Shown: positions 1-9,561, counted from the stretch's first letter. The stretch is 60,696 nt of DNA from Bacteroidota bacterium (GCA_023475265.1 JAMCWE010000026.1:1-60696); one strand, 5' to 3'. The notes: generated by a model not told the origin, from the letters alone. Made by a program: numbers and translations.

Positions 1-1479
1 CTTTCGCAGAGCGACGGGCTTATCGATTGGTGGAACGATTACCATTACGGATACAATCACGCCGATACAACACCGTGGTATCTTAAAGCCATCGGAGATT
101 ATTATCATCAAACCGGCGACATTGAATTTATTAAGAAGAGCTGGAAGTCGATAAAGCAGGCTTACCAGTGGTGCCTGAGCAAAGACAGCGACCACGACGG
201 ACTGATGGATTTGAAAGGCGCAGGGCTCGGCGCGCTTGAGTTCGGAAAGTACGTTCACATTTACGCCGACGCTTACACTTCTGTTATCTGGGTTGCCGGA
301 ATAAAAGAAGTAATCGAGATGGCTGACGCGATGAAGGATGAACAGCTAAAGAAGCAGGCGGAAGAGCAATTGAAGAAAGCTGAGAAAGCCCTTGAAGAAA
401 AATTTTGGGTAAAGGATCTCGGCTATTACTGCTACGGCGCTACAGAGGAAGGCAAGCAGGTAGAAGAAAAAACTCCCTGGCCTGAATTGGGTATGGCGTT
501 TGGAGTTTTGAACGATGCTCATTCGGTTGAATGCTTGAAAAACCTGAACGATGCGGACCTCTGCACTGATTGGGGAATCCGTTCGCTTTCGGTTAAGTCC
601 GAAAATTTCGATCCGCTGAATTATAATTACGGCGCGGTATGGCCTTTCATCGCCTCGTTCTTTAACACGGCGCAGTTTAAATATCATTTTATTCCGGCAG
701 GATTTCAAACTCTGCAGGCGACAGTCAATCATGTTTTTGAATATAATCCAGGTACGGTGCCGGAAGTGTTTTCAGGATTAATGAACCAAAAATTATCCGA
801 AGGCTATCATGACCAGGGATTCTCAACAACCGGATTTATGGAACCGCTGACCCGCGGGCTGCTAAATCTGGATGTCGATGCAGTCCATTATAAAATAAAC
901 TTCGCACCGAATATCCCGGCTGACTGGGACAGCTTGAGAGTTGACAATATAAAAGTCGGTAATGATATTGTCGATTTGAAAATTATGAGTTCAAAAGGAA
1001 AGCTTATTCTGACAGCTAAAAACAAAGGCGCAAACGAGGTTGAAATAAATTTCGCACCTGCTTTTGGTTTGGGAACGAAAGCTGAATCCGTTTTGCTTGA
1101 TAACAGTCCGGTTCATTTTGAAGAAGAAGATGAATCTCAGGCGGTAATCGTTAAAACAGATTTCAAAGTGAAGAACAATTCTTCACTTGAAATTAATTAT
1201 AAGCCGGTGCCGGAAATTTATATTCTGCCATTGAAAACTTCACGAGGAGAAAGCAATCAGTCGTTAAAAATTCTTTCACAAAGTTTCGCTGATGGAAAGC
1301 TGCATATACAGGTTGAAGGATTGAGCGGAAGAGATTATCAAATCGGAGTAACCAACCCGGAAAATATTTCTTCTGTTGAAGGGGCGGAAGTTTCGGGAGA
1401 CAGATTGAGGATTAAAATTAATCCCGGTTCGAAAGATCAGTTTGTGAAGCAGGAAGTAGTAATAGGAGTTAAATCCTAA
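1..1479 (+). CDS. Debranching-type alpha-glycosidase, C-terminal part (5' end outside window)
   Basis: The reading frame is open from the first base, so the start lies upstream; about 490 residues are visible. Residues 1-340 look like an (alpha/alpha)6-barrel glycosidase of the glycogen-debranching (amylo-alpha-1,6-glucosidase) kind: an early GYNHADTTPWYL segment resembles the family's ADATLW motif, and NYGAVWPF followed by GTVPEVFSG resembles the end of the barrel. The last ~150 residues are a beta-rich tail. No T9SS tail is present. A sugar symporter and a secreted alpha-mannosidase follow on the same strand, which suggests a role in breaking down imported or surface-bound alpha-glycans. 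The exact bond cleaved cannot be read from this fragment; GH63-like or trehalase-like activity is possible. Codon use is visibly less AT-rich than in genes after ~8 kb. Confidence 0.75.
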   Translation, partial: LSQSDGLIDWWNDYHYGYNHADTTPWYLKAIGDYYHQTGDIEFIKKSWKSIKQAYQWCLSKDSDHDGLMDLKGAGLGALEFGKYVHIYADAYTSVIWVAGIKEVIEMADAMKDEQLKKQAEEQLKKAEKALEEKFWVKDLGYYCYGATEEGKQVEEKTPWPELGMAFGVLNDAHSVECLKNLNDADLCTDWGIRSLSVKSENFDPLNYNYGAVWPFIASFFNTAQFKYHFIPAGFQTLQATVNHVFEYNPGTVPEVFSGLMNQKLSEGYHDQGFSTTGFMEPLTRGLLNLDVDAVHYKINFAPNIPADWDSLRVDNIKVGNDIVDLKIMSSKGKLILTAKNKGANEVEINFAPAFGLGTKAESVLLDNSPVHFEEEDESQAVIVKTDFKVKNNSSLEINYKPVPEIYILPLKTSRGESNQSLKILSQSFADGKLHIQVEGLSGRDYQIGVTNPENISSVEGAEVSGDRLRIKINPGSKDQFVKQEVVIGVKS

Positions 1480-1570
1480 GAAGTATTTTTTAATAAATCT
1501 ATTTAAACGATATATTTAGCGCCAAAAGTTTTAATTTCTTTTTGGAAGTATAAAAGCAAAGGAACAGCCT

Positions 1571-3232
1571 ATGACCGCAATCGGACTATCGCCAGTTGAT
1601 TGGCTAATCATCGCAATCTATTTCGGCTTCGTTATCGGGATAGGATTTTATCTGAAGAAGTTCACAAAGAGCGAGGAAGATTTTTTTCTTGCTGGCAGAA
1701 AGAACAGCTCATGGGTTGCGGGGCTCGCGTTTCTTTCCGCAAACCTCGGCGCGCTCGAAATTCTTGGAATGACCGGCAATACTTTTAAGTACGGGATGTT
1801 CGTCGCACACTTCTACTGGATTGGTGCAATACCGGCAATGCTCTTTCTCGGAATTTATATGATGCCGTTTTATTACAGCAGCAAAATAAAATCCGTCCCC
1901 GGATATTTGAAGCTCCGTTTCGATGAGAAGACGAGAGTGCTGAACGGAATTGCATTTGCTATTATGACGCTCCTCGTCTCCGGAATAAATCTTTACGCGA
2001 TGGCTTTAGTGCTTCATACTTTCTTCGGATGGTCCTGGCATGTAAGCATGTGGGCTTCGGCACTTACTGTTGCTGTTTATGTAACTCTCAGCGGATTGAT
2101 GTCCGCAATCTTCACAGAAATAATCCAGTTCTTTTTAATCTGGTTCGGGTTGTTCCTTGTTTCGGTTCTCGGATTAATTGAGCTTGGCGGTGTTCATCAA
2201 GTGCTTTCAAGAATTCCGGAATCATTCAATACACTTTGGTCGACATCCAGCAATCCGGCACAGAATGGAATGATGATTACATGGGGAGGCATTGTTCTTG
2301 GCCTTGGTTTCGTTTTGTCTTTCGGTTACTGGACAACAGATTTCTTAGTTGTCCAGCGAGCTTTCTCTGCTAAAAATCTTCATTCAGCAAGGATGACTCC
2401 GATACTTGCATCGTTTTTTAAAATGGCAATTCCATTCATCGTTATTCTTGCGGGACTTATTGCATTGGTACTTGCAAATGATCCTAAAAGCGGATTCCAT
2501 TTATTGATGGATAACGGACATATAAATTATGATTCAGCTTTGCCGCTTTTGATTGCAAGATATTATCCTGAAGGATTAGTCGGCCTGGGTGTTACTGCTT
2601 TGCTCGCCGGTTTTATGGCAGGGCAGGCAGGCAACATAAGCGCATTTAACACGGTTTGGACTTACGATATTTACAAATCGATCATCAACAAAAAAGCCTC
2701 CGATACACATTTGCTCTGGATGGGAAGAGCAGCTACAATTGTTGGAATTATTATAAGCCTAGGAACAGCATACTGGGCAATGAGCTTTCCGAGCATTATG
2801 GATTATATGCAGGCAATATTCTCGTGGGTTAATGCGCCGTTGTTTGCAACAATGCTTCTCGGAATGTTTGTCGTTTGGATTACTCCGGCTGGCGCGTTTT
2901 GGGGATTAATTTCCGGTATGGTCTCGTCCTTTATCATGTATCTCGCGGTAAAGTTCAGTTGGGTTGGCTTAAGCTTAATTACATTATCAAGCCCTTCAAG
3001 CGATATGGCTGCAAACTTCTGGCGAGCTTGGTGGGCGTGGTTGATTTGCTTCGTCGTTACTATTGTAATCAGCTTGTTCACAAAAAAGAAACCTAAGGAA
3101 GAGCTAGTTGGATTGGTAAAAGGCTTGACGAAAGAAAACCTAAATGAAAACGTTCCGTTTATAAAGCGCCCGGAATTTTATGCGATTCTTTCTTTAATAA
3201 TTTTGATTTTATTAAATGTATATTTTTGGTAG
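1571..3232 (+). CDS. Sodium:solute symporter (SSS family), probable sugar importer
   Basis: A 553-residue inner-membrane protein with about 13-14 hydrophobic segments spread over its whole length. The start (DWLIIAIYFGFVIGIGFYL, then EDFFLAGRK) is typical of the SSS/SLC5 family, in which a conserved FFLAGR-type loop follows the first helix. Members couple sodium entry to uptake of sugars, amino acids or vitamins. Its position between a debranching-type glycosidase and a GH38 alpha-mannosidase points to a sugar substrate, but this is inferred from context only. A purine-rich AAAGGAAC lies before the ATG. A 67-residue membrane protein starts 15 bases after its stop, so they are probably co-transcribed. 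Confidence 0.88.
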   Translation: MTAIGLSPVDWLIIAIYFGFVIGIGFYLKKFTKSEEDFFLAGRKNSSWVAGLAFLSANLGALEILGMTGNTFKYGMFVAHFYWIGAIPAMLFLGIYMMPFYYSSKIKSVPGYLKLRFDEKTRVLNGIAFAIMTLLVSGINLYAMALVLHTFFGWSWHVSMWASALTVAVYVTLSGLMSAIFTEIIQFFLIWFGLFLVSVLGLIELGGVHQVLSRIPESFNTLWSTSSNPAQNGMMITWGGIVLGLGFVLSFGYWTTDFLVVQRAFSAKNLHSARMTPILASFFKMAIPFIVILAGLIALVLANDPKSGFHLLMDNGHINYDSALPLLIARYYPEGLVGLGVTALLAGFMAGQAGNISAFNTVWTYDIYKSIINKKASDTHLLWMGRAATIVGIIISLGTAYWAMSFPSIMDYMQAIFSWVNAPLFATMLLGMFVVWITPAGAFWGLISGMVSSFIMYLAVKFSWVGLSLITLSSPSSDMAANFWRAWWAWLICFVVTIVISLFTKKKPKEELVGLVKGLTKENLNENVPFIKRPEFYAILSLIILILLNVYFW

Positions 3233-3247
3233 GAAGGAGAAATTGAA

Positions 3248-3451
3248 ATGAAACCAATCTGGTATTTTGTAGGATTGATTCTATTTATTATGGGAATTAT
3301 AATCGAAGTGAATGGAATTTATTTTTTAATAAATCCGCCGGTTGATAAAAAAGTTTTAGCCAATATTCATCCCGACGTTTGGTGGGGAGGAATTATGATT
3401 ATCGTCGGTATTATTTATATACTGAAGAATAGAAAAGTAAAAATATCTTGA
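3248..3451 (+). CDS. Small two-helix membrane protein
   Basis: A 67-residue protein with two hydrophobic helices (about residues 5-28 and 46-60) separated by a polar loop containing a WWGG turn, and a basic C-terminus. It has a good ribosome site (GGAAGGAG) 8-10 bases before its ATG and starts 15 bases after the symporter stop, so it is very likely translated from the same message. I do not recognise a named family. An accessory role for the symporter is possible but rests only on position. Confidence 0.65.
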   Translation: MKPIWYFVGLILFIMGIIIEVNGIYFLINPPVDKKVLANIHPDVWWGGIMIIVGIIYILKNRKVKIS

Positions 3452-3511
3452 ATTAAATTACAGCATATATAGATAACTTATCCGATTTTCAAACTGCATT
3501 TGAGGTTAGAA

Positions 3512-6500
3512 ATGAAAGTTGTTAAAATATTTTTGTTCGCTTTATTTTTTACTGCTTCTGTTTTAGCTCAGACTGAAGTAGATAAACTTGTTCAACAGCT
3601 AGAATCCTTGAGCAGCTACTCATTCGACAACTGGAAGATAAGCCAAAACCTGAGCGAAAAGAATGTTGTGTTTAAAGGAAATCCTTACGATATAAATTTT
3701 GATGATTCAGCTTGGGGAACTTTGAAGATCGGTGAGAATAATTACGATGATTCTTGCTGGCTGAGAAAAGAAATTATTCTGCCGGATAAAATTTTAGGTG
3801 AGCCTGTTCAAGGGAAGATTATGCTTCTCTTAAGCGTTGATGATTACGGCTACCTATGGATCAACGGAGAGAGCAAAGGCTATTTTCCGTGGGACGGCGA
3901 TTTTGTTCTTACGGAAAACGCGAAGCCTGGCGAGAAATTTATGATTGCAATTAAAGCAATTAATACCGGCGGACCATTAAGACTTCTCCGAGCAGAGATT
4001 CAATCCGACAATGCAAAACCATTTCAGCTAAAGATAAAAGACTTTGCACTGAGTATGAGAGTCGGGCAGAAACTTCTCTCATTCGATACTTACCAAACTA
4101 ACTCGCATGTTAAATACGATCCGCACATTGATAAGTCGACACTTGACAAGAATGAAAAAATAAAACTAAACGCTCTTCTCCAAAAGCTTGCCGGGGAAGT
4201 TGACATTGACGCTTTGAAGACCGGTGATCTTTCAAAGTTCAATCAATCGCTTGAAGCAGTCCGCTCGCAGCTTACGCCGATAAAAGAATTCGCAAAGAAA
4301 TTTACTTTGTACTTTGATTCAAATGCACACATTGATGCAGCTTGGCTGTGGCGTTCAATTGAAACCGAGCTTGTTTGTAGAAATACTTTCGCCTCAGTTC
4401 TTCACATCATGAATGAAAGACCGGCATTTACTTATACACAAAGCGCCGCGCAGTATTTCCAGTGGATGCAGGATTTGTACCCGGATGTTTTTCAGGGAAT
4501 AAAGGACAGAGTTAAAGACGGAAGATGGGAAGTTGTCGGTGGAATGTGGATTGAACCGGATTGCAATTTGCCTGACGGAGTTTCGTGGGACAGGCAGCTT
4601 CTTTACGCTAAAAATTATTTCCAGAAAAATCTTGGCGTTAATGTTACGCTCGGCTGGAACCCGGATTCATTCGGCTACAATTGGAACATGCCGATGTTCT
4701 ACAAGAATGCAGGCATCGATGCTTTCATTACACAAAAGCTTGGATGGAACGACACAAACGTTTTTCCTTACCGGGTGTTTTGGTGGGAATCTCCCGATGG
4801 TTCAAAAATTCTTTCTTACTTTCCGTTCGATTATGTGAACACGATTACTCAGTCTTATGAACTTGTTGATTGGTTAAGACAATTTGAAGCGAATACTGGC
4901 TTTAGAAATTTTATGATCTTGTTTGGAGTTGGCGATCACGGCGGCGGACCGACGATCGGAATGATCGACCGCATCGAGCACTTAAAGACTCTAGACATTT
5001 ATCCGAATATTCAATACGGCACTGCGGGCAAGTATATCGATTGGCTGAAGAGCCAGGATCTTTCAAAACTTCCTGTTTGGAAAGACGAACTTTATCTTGA
5101 ATACCACCGCGGCACTTACACAACACACAGCCAGATTAAAAAGTATAACCGGCTTAGCGAGAATCTTCTTACCGAAACAGAAAAGTTTTCTTCTCTTTCA
5201 ACTTTGTTCGGGAATAAGTACGACGCTTCCGATATCAACGATGCATGGAAGTACACTATGTTCAACCAGTTCCATGATATTCTTCCCGGCAGCGGTATCA
5301 GAGAAATTTATATCGATGCAATGGAAAAATATAAGAAAGTGCAGGAGATAGGAAACTTTGTTTTGAACGGCGCACTCGGCGATATCAATAAAGATATTAA
5401 TACTTCGAAGATAAAAGGCGGAGAGCCTTTGACGGTTTATAATTCTTTAGCGTGGGATAGAACCGACGTCGTTAAGTTTTATCTTCCGCAGGGCGATAAA
5501 AACGAATATGAAATTTTGGATGCAAGCGGAAAAGAAATTCCTTCGCAGATGGTGAAAAAGAATCGCTTTACAAATGAGATTATTTTTGTCGCAGAAAATG
5601 TTCCATCCATCGGATATAAAACTTATATTCTGAAGAAAGGGAAATCTTCTAACAAAGATTCTAATCTAAAGACAAACGTTGTCGAAATTCAAAACCAATT
5701 CTTCGATGTAAAGATAGATACTTCAACCGGCTGGGTAAGCGGCATTCTTGATAAAAGAAATAATAAAGAAGTATTAACCGGCGAAGGCAACAAGCTTCAG
5801 CTTCTTCAGGATGAGCCGAAACAGTGGGACGCATGGAACCTCGGTTTAACCGGTGTTGAATATCCATCGCAATTTAGAAAAGCGGAAGTTGTTGAAACCG
5901 GTCCGGTAAGGTCTGTTATTAGATTGTACCGCGATTATCTAAAACCGGGAGTTAGAAAAGATTATCCGACTGAAAATTTTCCAAATTCCTTCTTTACTCA
6001 AGATGTTATTTTGTATAACGGGATCGACAGAATCGATTTTAAAACGGATGTCGATTGGTGGGAGTCGCATACAATGCTGAAGGTTACTTTTCCGGTTGCA
6101 GTGCAGGACACGGATGCAACTTATGAAATTCCATATGGAACAATTCAGCGTTCCACCCAGCGGATTACAAGCTGGCAGAAGGCGCGTTACGAAGTTCCCG
6201 CTGAGAAATGGGCTGATCTTTCGAACAACGGATACGGAGTTAGTCTTATAAATAATTCCAAATATGGATATGACATAAAGGATAACGTTATGCGGTTGTC
6301 TCTTTTGCGCTCTCCTAAATGGCCCGACCCAACAGCCGACATGGGCAAGCATTCCATCGAGTATTCTCTTTATCCTCACGCAGGCGATTGGAAAGAAGCA
6401 AATACAATCCGCAGAGGATATGAATTTAACCAGCCGCTGATTGCTAAGCTTAATTCAATCATGCCTGCCGGACAGGCAAGTCACAAAGGAAAACTGCCGG

Positions 6501-6766
6501 AAGAAAAATCTTTTATTAAGCTGGAAGGCGATGATGTAGTTTTAACATCTGTAAAACAAGCGCTGGATTCGAATTCATGGGTTATTCAATGGTATGAATC
6601 TAAAGGCAAAAATACTGAAGCAACATTGACTTTGCCTGCTGTCCCAAAGAAAGTCCTAGAGTCGAATTTTATGGAAATCGACGGCAAGCCGGTTAAGTTT
6701 GAAGGGAATATTGTAAAGGTTCCGACTAAGAAATTTTCAGTAATGACGATAAAAATTTATTACTGA
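3512..6766 (+). CDS. Secreted alpha-mannosidase, glycoside hydrolase family 38
   Basis: About 1084 residues. I choose ATG 3512 over the upstream TTG 3500, because GAGG at 3502-3505 then becomes a well-placed ribosome site and the product begins with a clean signal peptide ending in LAQ. A lectin-like beta domain (about 45-165, with the block WLRKEIILP) precedes the GH38 catalytic domain. That domain has HIDAAWLWR near residue 270, matching the zinc/substrate motif HxDxxWLW, and WNPDSFGYN near residue 382, which holds the expected catalytic Asp. C-terminal beta domains follow. The family removes alpha-linked mannose from N-glycans and mannans with retention. With the GH125 enzyme and GH92 remnant nearby, this is a mannose-foraging locus. 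Length is normal for bacterial GH38; no T9SS tail is visible, so it is probably periplasmic. Confidence 0.93.
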   Translation: MKVVKIFLFALFFTASVLAQTEVDKLVQQLESLSSYSFDNWKISQNLSEKNVVFKGNPYDINFDDSAWGTLKIGENNYDDSCWLRKEIILPDKILGEPVQGKIMLLLSVDDYGYLWINGESKGYFPWDGDFVLTENAKPGEKFMIAIKAINTGGPLRLLRAEIQSDNAKPFQLKIKDFALSMRVGQKLLSFDTYQTNSHVKYDPHIDKSTLDKNEKIKLNALLQKLAGEVDIDALKTGDLSKFNQSLEAVRSQLTPIKEFAKKFTLYFDSNAHIDAAWLWRSIETELVCRNTFASVLHIMNERPAFTYTQSAAQYFQWMQDLYPDVFQGIKDRVKDGRWEVVGGMWIEPDCNLPDGVSWDRQLLYAKNYFQKNLGVNVTLGWNPDSFGYNWNMPMFYKNAGIDAFITQKLGWNDTNVFPYRVFWWESPDGSKILSYFPFDYVNTITQSYELVDWLRQFEANTGFRNFMILFGVGDHGGGPTIGMIDRIEHLKTLDIYPNIQYGTAGKYIDWLKSQDLSKLPVWKDELYLEYHRGTYTTHSQIKKYNRLSENLLTETEKFSSLSTLFGNKYDASDINDAWKYTMFNQFHDILPGSGIREIYIDAMEKYKKVQEIGNFVLNGALGDINKDINTSKIKGGEPLTVYNSLAWDRTDVVKFYLPQGDKNEYEILDASGKEIPSQMVKKNRFTNEIIFVAENVPSIGYKTYILKKGKSSNKDSNLKTNVVEIQNQFFDVKIDTSTGWVSGILDKRNNKEVLTGEGNKLQLLQDEPKQWDAWNLGLTGVEYPSQFRKAEVVETGPVRSVIRLYRDYLKPGVRKDYPTENFPNSFFTQDVILYNGIDRIDFKTDVDWWESHTMLKVTFPVAVQDTDATYEIPYGTIQRSTQRITSWQKARYEVPAEKWADLSNNGYGVSLINNSKYGYDIKDNVMRLSLLRSPKWPDPTADMGKHSIEYSLYPHAGDWKEANTIRRGYEFNQPLIAKLNSIMPAGQASHKGKLPEEKSFIKLEGDDVVLTSVKQALDSNSWVIQWYESKGKNTEATLTLPAVPKKVLESNFMEIDGKPVKFEGNIVKVPTKKFSVMTIKIYY

Positions 6767-6783
6767 TTTTAATATTGAAATTT

Positions 6784-6832
6784 AAAATGCCATTGTTTTG
6801 AAATTCAATTCGATGGCATTTTATTTTTCTTC
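6784..6832. terminator. Bidirectional terminator overlapping the permease 3' end
   Basis: AAAATGCCAT at 6784-6793 pairs perfectly with ATGGCATTTT at 6823-6832 around a ~29-base loop, and an extra G-C pair is possible further in. A T-run follows on the plus strand and an A-run precedes it, so it can stop both the GH38 message and the convergent permease message. The right arm lies inside the permease gene and encodes its last residues. Confidence 0.6.
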
Positions 6833-8124
6833 TTCCAATAATAATAAACGGGCAAGCCCAAGCCAAGCATAATTATTCCTGCAATTGCCTGTTCGGGTTT
6901 TTCAATTAAAGTATTGATGACAAACCAAACTGCAACCATAATAAAAAATAAAGGCGTAAATGGATAGCCAAATGTTTTGTAATCCCGCTTTTCATCCGGC
7001 AGCTTTTTTCTAAAGATAAAAATTGTAGCCGCAGTCAGCGCAAAGAAAATCCAATCTGTAAAGACGACATAAGAAATTAGGTTTTCAAATGTTCCCCATA
7101 ACAAAACAAGAATTATCGCCCATGTTGATTGAAATATTATTGCATAATAAGGCGTGCTGTATTTTGGATGAATCAAGCTTACTTGTTTAAAAAATATACC
7201 GTCGGACGCCATTGCAAAATAAATTCTCGGTGCTGTTAAAGTATAAATGCCTGCGGTTCCGAATGTCGAAATAAAAATTGCCAACGCTATTAAGCCGCCG
7301 CCAACCGGACCGATAACCGTCTTTACAGCATCGGCTGCAAGACTTGATGAAGATGCAATTGAATTTACCGGCAGCAAAAACATGTAAGCAATATTTATGG
7401 AAATATAAATTGCGGTTACTGCCGAGGCTGCTATTATCATTGCGATCGGAACATCCCGCTTCGGATTCTTCGCTTCACCTGCAGTATAAGTTGCATGCTG
7501 CCATCCTCCGTAAGACCAAAGTACGCCAACCATTGCTATGGCAATTCCGCTCCAACGAGTTTCGGGATTTAAAATCGAAATTGAAAAATTTGTTATATGG
7601 CTGCTGCCTAATAAAAAGCCGGTTAGAATAACACCGAAGATTCCAAGCAATTTTAAAAGTGTAAATATGTCGCTGAAAATTCCGCCGATCTTTACACCGA
7701 AAACATTTATAACCGTAAGAATAAAAATTCCTGAAACTGCTACGATCTTAATTCCCAACGGATCGAGGTGAACAAAATATCCTAAATAAGTTGCAAAAGC
7801 TACGCTGAGCGCTGCAATACCTCCGGTATTCACAACTAAAAAGTAAGCCCAGCCATAAAGGAAGCCCGCAAGCTTGCCGTATCCCTCAGAAAGAAAAACA
7901 TAAACCCCGCCGGCACCGGGCATAAGCGCACCGAGCTCTGCAAAAGTTAAAGCCCCGCAGAGAGCCTGCAATCCTCCGATAAGCCAAACAAAGATTATTA
8001 GTGATGGAAAAGGAATTGCGCGGGCGATGATTGAAGGAGTTAAAAATATTCCTGATCCGATCATTGATCCGATTGCAATCATAGTAAGATCGAAACGGGT
8101 GAGTTCTTTTTTCAGTTGGGGCAT
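6805..8124 (-). CDS. APC-superfamily amino acid permease
   Basis: A 439-residue inner-membrane protein with about 12 hydrophobic helices. Near its N-terminus IAIGSMIGSGIFLTP is the characteristic first-helix unwound segment of amino acid-polyamine-organocation transporters, where the GSGIF region binds the substrate carboxylate; FAELGALMPGAGGVYVFL is the usual helix 3 block. It resembles the LAT/YfnA-like branch. The substrate cannot be fixed from sequence. It converges with the GH38 gene and shares a terminator with it. A large hairpin-forming repeat lies in its upstream region, and the next gene upstream on the same strand is a Memo-family protein 173 bases away, so co-transcription is uncertain. 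Confidence 0.88.
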   Translation of the reverse strand: MPQLKKELTRFDLTMIAIGSMIGSGIFLTPSIIARAIPFPSLIIFVWLIGGLQALCGALTFAELGALMPGAGGVYVFLSEGYGKLAGFLYGWAYFLVVNTGGIAALSVAFATYLGYFVHLDPLGIKIVAVSGIFILTVINVFGVKIGGIFSDIFTLLKLLGIFGVILTGFLLGSSHITNFSISILNPETRWSGIAIAMVGVLWSYGGWQHATYTAGEAKNPKRDVPIAMIIAASAVTAIYISINIAYMFLLPVNSIASSSSLAADAVKTVIGPVGGGLIALAIFISTFGTAGIYTLTAPRIYFAMASDGIFFKQVSLIHPKYSTPYYAIIFQSTWAIILVLLWGTFENLISYVVFTDWIFFALTAATIFIFRKKLPDEKRDYKTFGYPFTPLFFIMVAVWFVINTLIEKPEQAIAGIIMLGLGLPVYYYWKKKNKMPSN

Positions 8125-8163
8125 AAAAATAAATCAGTCTTTATTTATTTGAATTGCAGAATG

Positions 8164-8243
8164 GCATGGGTGCATGAACGCATGATTGCATGTTTTCAAA
8201 CGTGTTATTAATTTCATGCATCCATGCAAGCATACAGTCATGC
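8164..8243. repeat. Imperfect inverted repeat built from NNNGCATG octamers
   Basis: The left arm 8164-8192 reads as GCATG followed by three 8-base units ending in GCATG. The right arm 8215-8243 is the same pattern on the other strand; 21 of 29 positions match, around a 22-base centre. Differences between arms fall mainly in the three variable bases of each octamer. It sits between two genes on the minus strand, so it could act as an mRNA hairpin or be a dispersed palindromic element. Confidence 0.55.
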
Positions 8244-8297
8244 TTTAATATATTAGAAACATTAATCTAAATTTTAATTTCATGTAATTGGTATAAG

Positions 8298-9377
8298 TTA
8301 TTTTAGATAAAATCCTGCCGAGAACCATCCGCACCAATGCTTTAATGAGAACGGTGCCGTCGTTCCTAGATTTGTATGCTTAATCGGAATTACTCCTTCG
8401 GTCCACGTGTCTGAATGTCTAAAAACTTTACCGGATAATTTTTTACCGCTTACATTTTCGATTATCTTGTTTGTGGTTAACAATCCAAACGGAACCGAAA
8501 ATTTTCCGCACCAAACGGGGCTTGGCGGATTATCGGAAGGAGTTCCCCAAAGTTCTTTAGTTAAGTTTTGAATTTTATCTTTGTCTAAAGTTCCGTCAAA
8601 AATTTCTTTAACAATTCTTCTGTCGTTGCCGGTAGCCTTTTGATGAGCATTCTCATCTTCGCCATATGGAATATTATCAAAGTCTTTTCCGTAATGATCG
8701 GCATCTATTGAAATTAAAAAGAAAATATCTTTTCTTAACTTCAAATTATTTTGTTTGATGTAGTCTGAAATTATTCCAGCTAATTCATCGCTTATCTTTT
8801 CCATTCTATCAAACGGCATTTGAGTAATCATTATCGGAGTAATTTTTATTTCGTGGTTGTAATATTGAAGAAACGGAACAACCGCTTCAATTGAATGCTC
8901 AACATCTTGAGCCTTATCGCTTATCATGAAGTCATTTTTATTCAACTTACTTTTAATAATTTCCCGCAATGGTGAGATTGAAACATTTCCGAAAGGTCCG
9001 TGCCAGTATTTATAATCATCAAAGATTAAAACATTCTGTGGGTCGTTCATTGCTTTGCGGACGGTACCGTGAGTGACACCGAAGATTACAACTTCCTTTG
9101 TTTTGATCAATTTATAAAGCGGGTAATAAACGCTTCCAGCATAAAGATAATCATCGTGCGGCGAGATTGCTGCCACGAGATTTTTCGATGAAAAGTCATC
9201 GGCTTTTGTCGAATGCGTAGAAAGATATTTTATCAACTGGTTCATCTCGGATATTGTCCAGCAAAATCCTACGTTATCACGAATCGGTCTTATTTCCTGC
9301 GCCATAGAATTTCTTATGAATATTATAAAGAAAATAAAATATAAAAGGTTCTTTTGAAAAGATTTTAAAGACTTCAT
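8298..9377 (-). CDS. Secreted Memo-family protein (AmmeMemoRadiSam protein B type)
   Basis: A 359-residue protein with an N-terminal signal peptide ending at MAQ (about residue 27), so it should be exported. The rest matches the Memo family: SPHDDYLYAG corresponds to the PHAGY metal-ligand motif, FGVTHGT to the second histidine block, VEHSIEAVVPFLQ to the conserved EHS-E-PFLQ block, and WCG-x(4)-PFGLL to the cysteine block. Human MEMO1 is a copper-binding redox protein with a dioxygenase-like fold; bacterial members are mostly cytoplasmic and sit in a three-gene system with AMMECR1 and a radical-SAM protein. Neither partner is visible here, and the signal peptide makes this a stand-alone extracytoplasmic variant. 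Function unknown. Confidence 0.85.
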   Translation of the reverse strand: MKSLKSFQKNLLYFIFFIIFIRNSMAQEIRPIRDNVGFCWTISEMNQLIKYLSTHSTKADDFSSKNLVAAISPHDDYLYAGSVYYPLYKLIKTKEVVIFGVTHGTVRKAMNDPQNVLIFDDYKYWHGPFGNVSISPLREIIKSKLNKNDFMISDKAQDVEHSIEAVVPFLQYYNHEIKITPIMITQMPFDRMEKISDELAGIISDYIKQNNLKLRKDIFFLISIDADHYGKDFDNIPYGEDENAHQKATGNDRRIVKEIFDGTLDKDKIQNLTKELWGTPSDNPPSPVWCGKFSVPFGLLTTNKIIENVSGKKLSGKVFRHSDTWTEGVIPIKHTNLGTTAPFSLKHWCGWFSAGFYLK

Positions 9378-9484
9378 AATTACTTACATTATCAGAATTT
9401 TAATAAAAATAAAATGTGATGAGAAATTATATAAAAGTTTTTAGTTATTTTATAAATGCATAATATATTTTATATAATATAACC

Positions 9485-9507
9485 ATTATACAAATATATT
9501 ATACAAA
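9485..9507. promoter_or_regulatory. Direct repeat ATTATACAAA x2 in a divergent promoter region
   Basis: ATTATACAAA occurs at 9485-9494 and again at 9498-9507, 13 bases apart, inside a very AT-rich divergent region between the Memo gene and the sensor kinase gene, 55 bases before the kinase start. It could be a pair of regulator half-sites, for example for the NarL-type regulator encoded downstream. This is inference; AT-rich chance similarity is possible. Confidence 0.28.
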
Positions 9508-9561
9508 AATTTTTATCTGTGAAATAAATATTGTATCAATTAACAGGTTGAAATTGTAATA

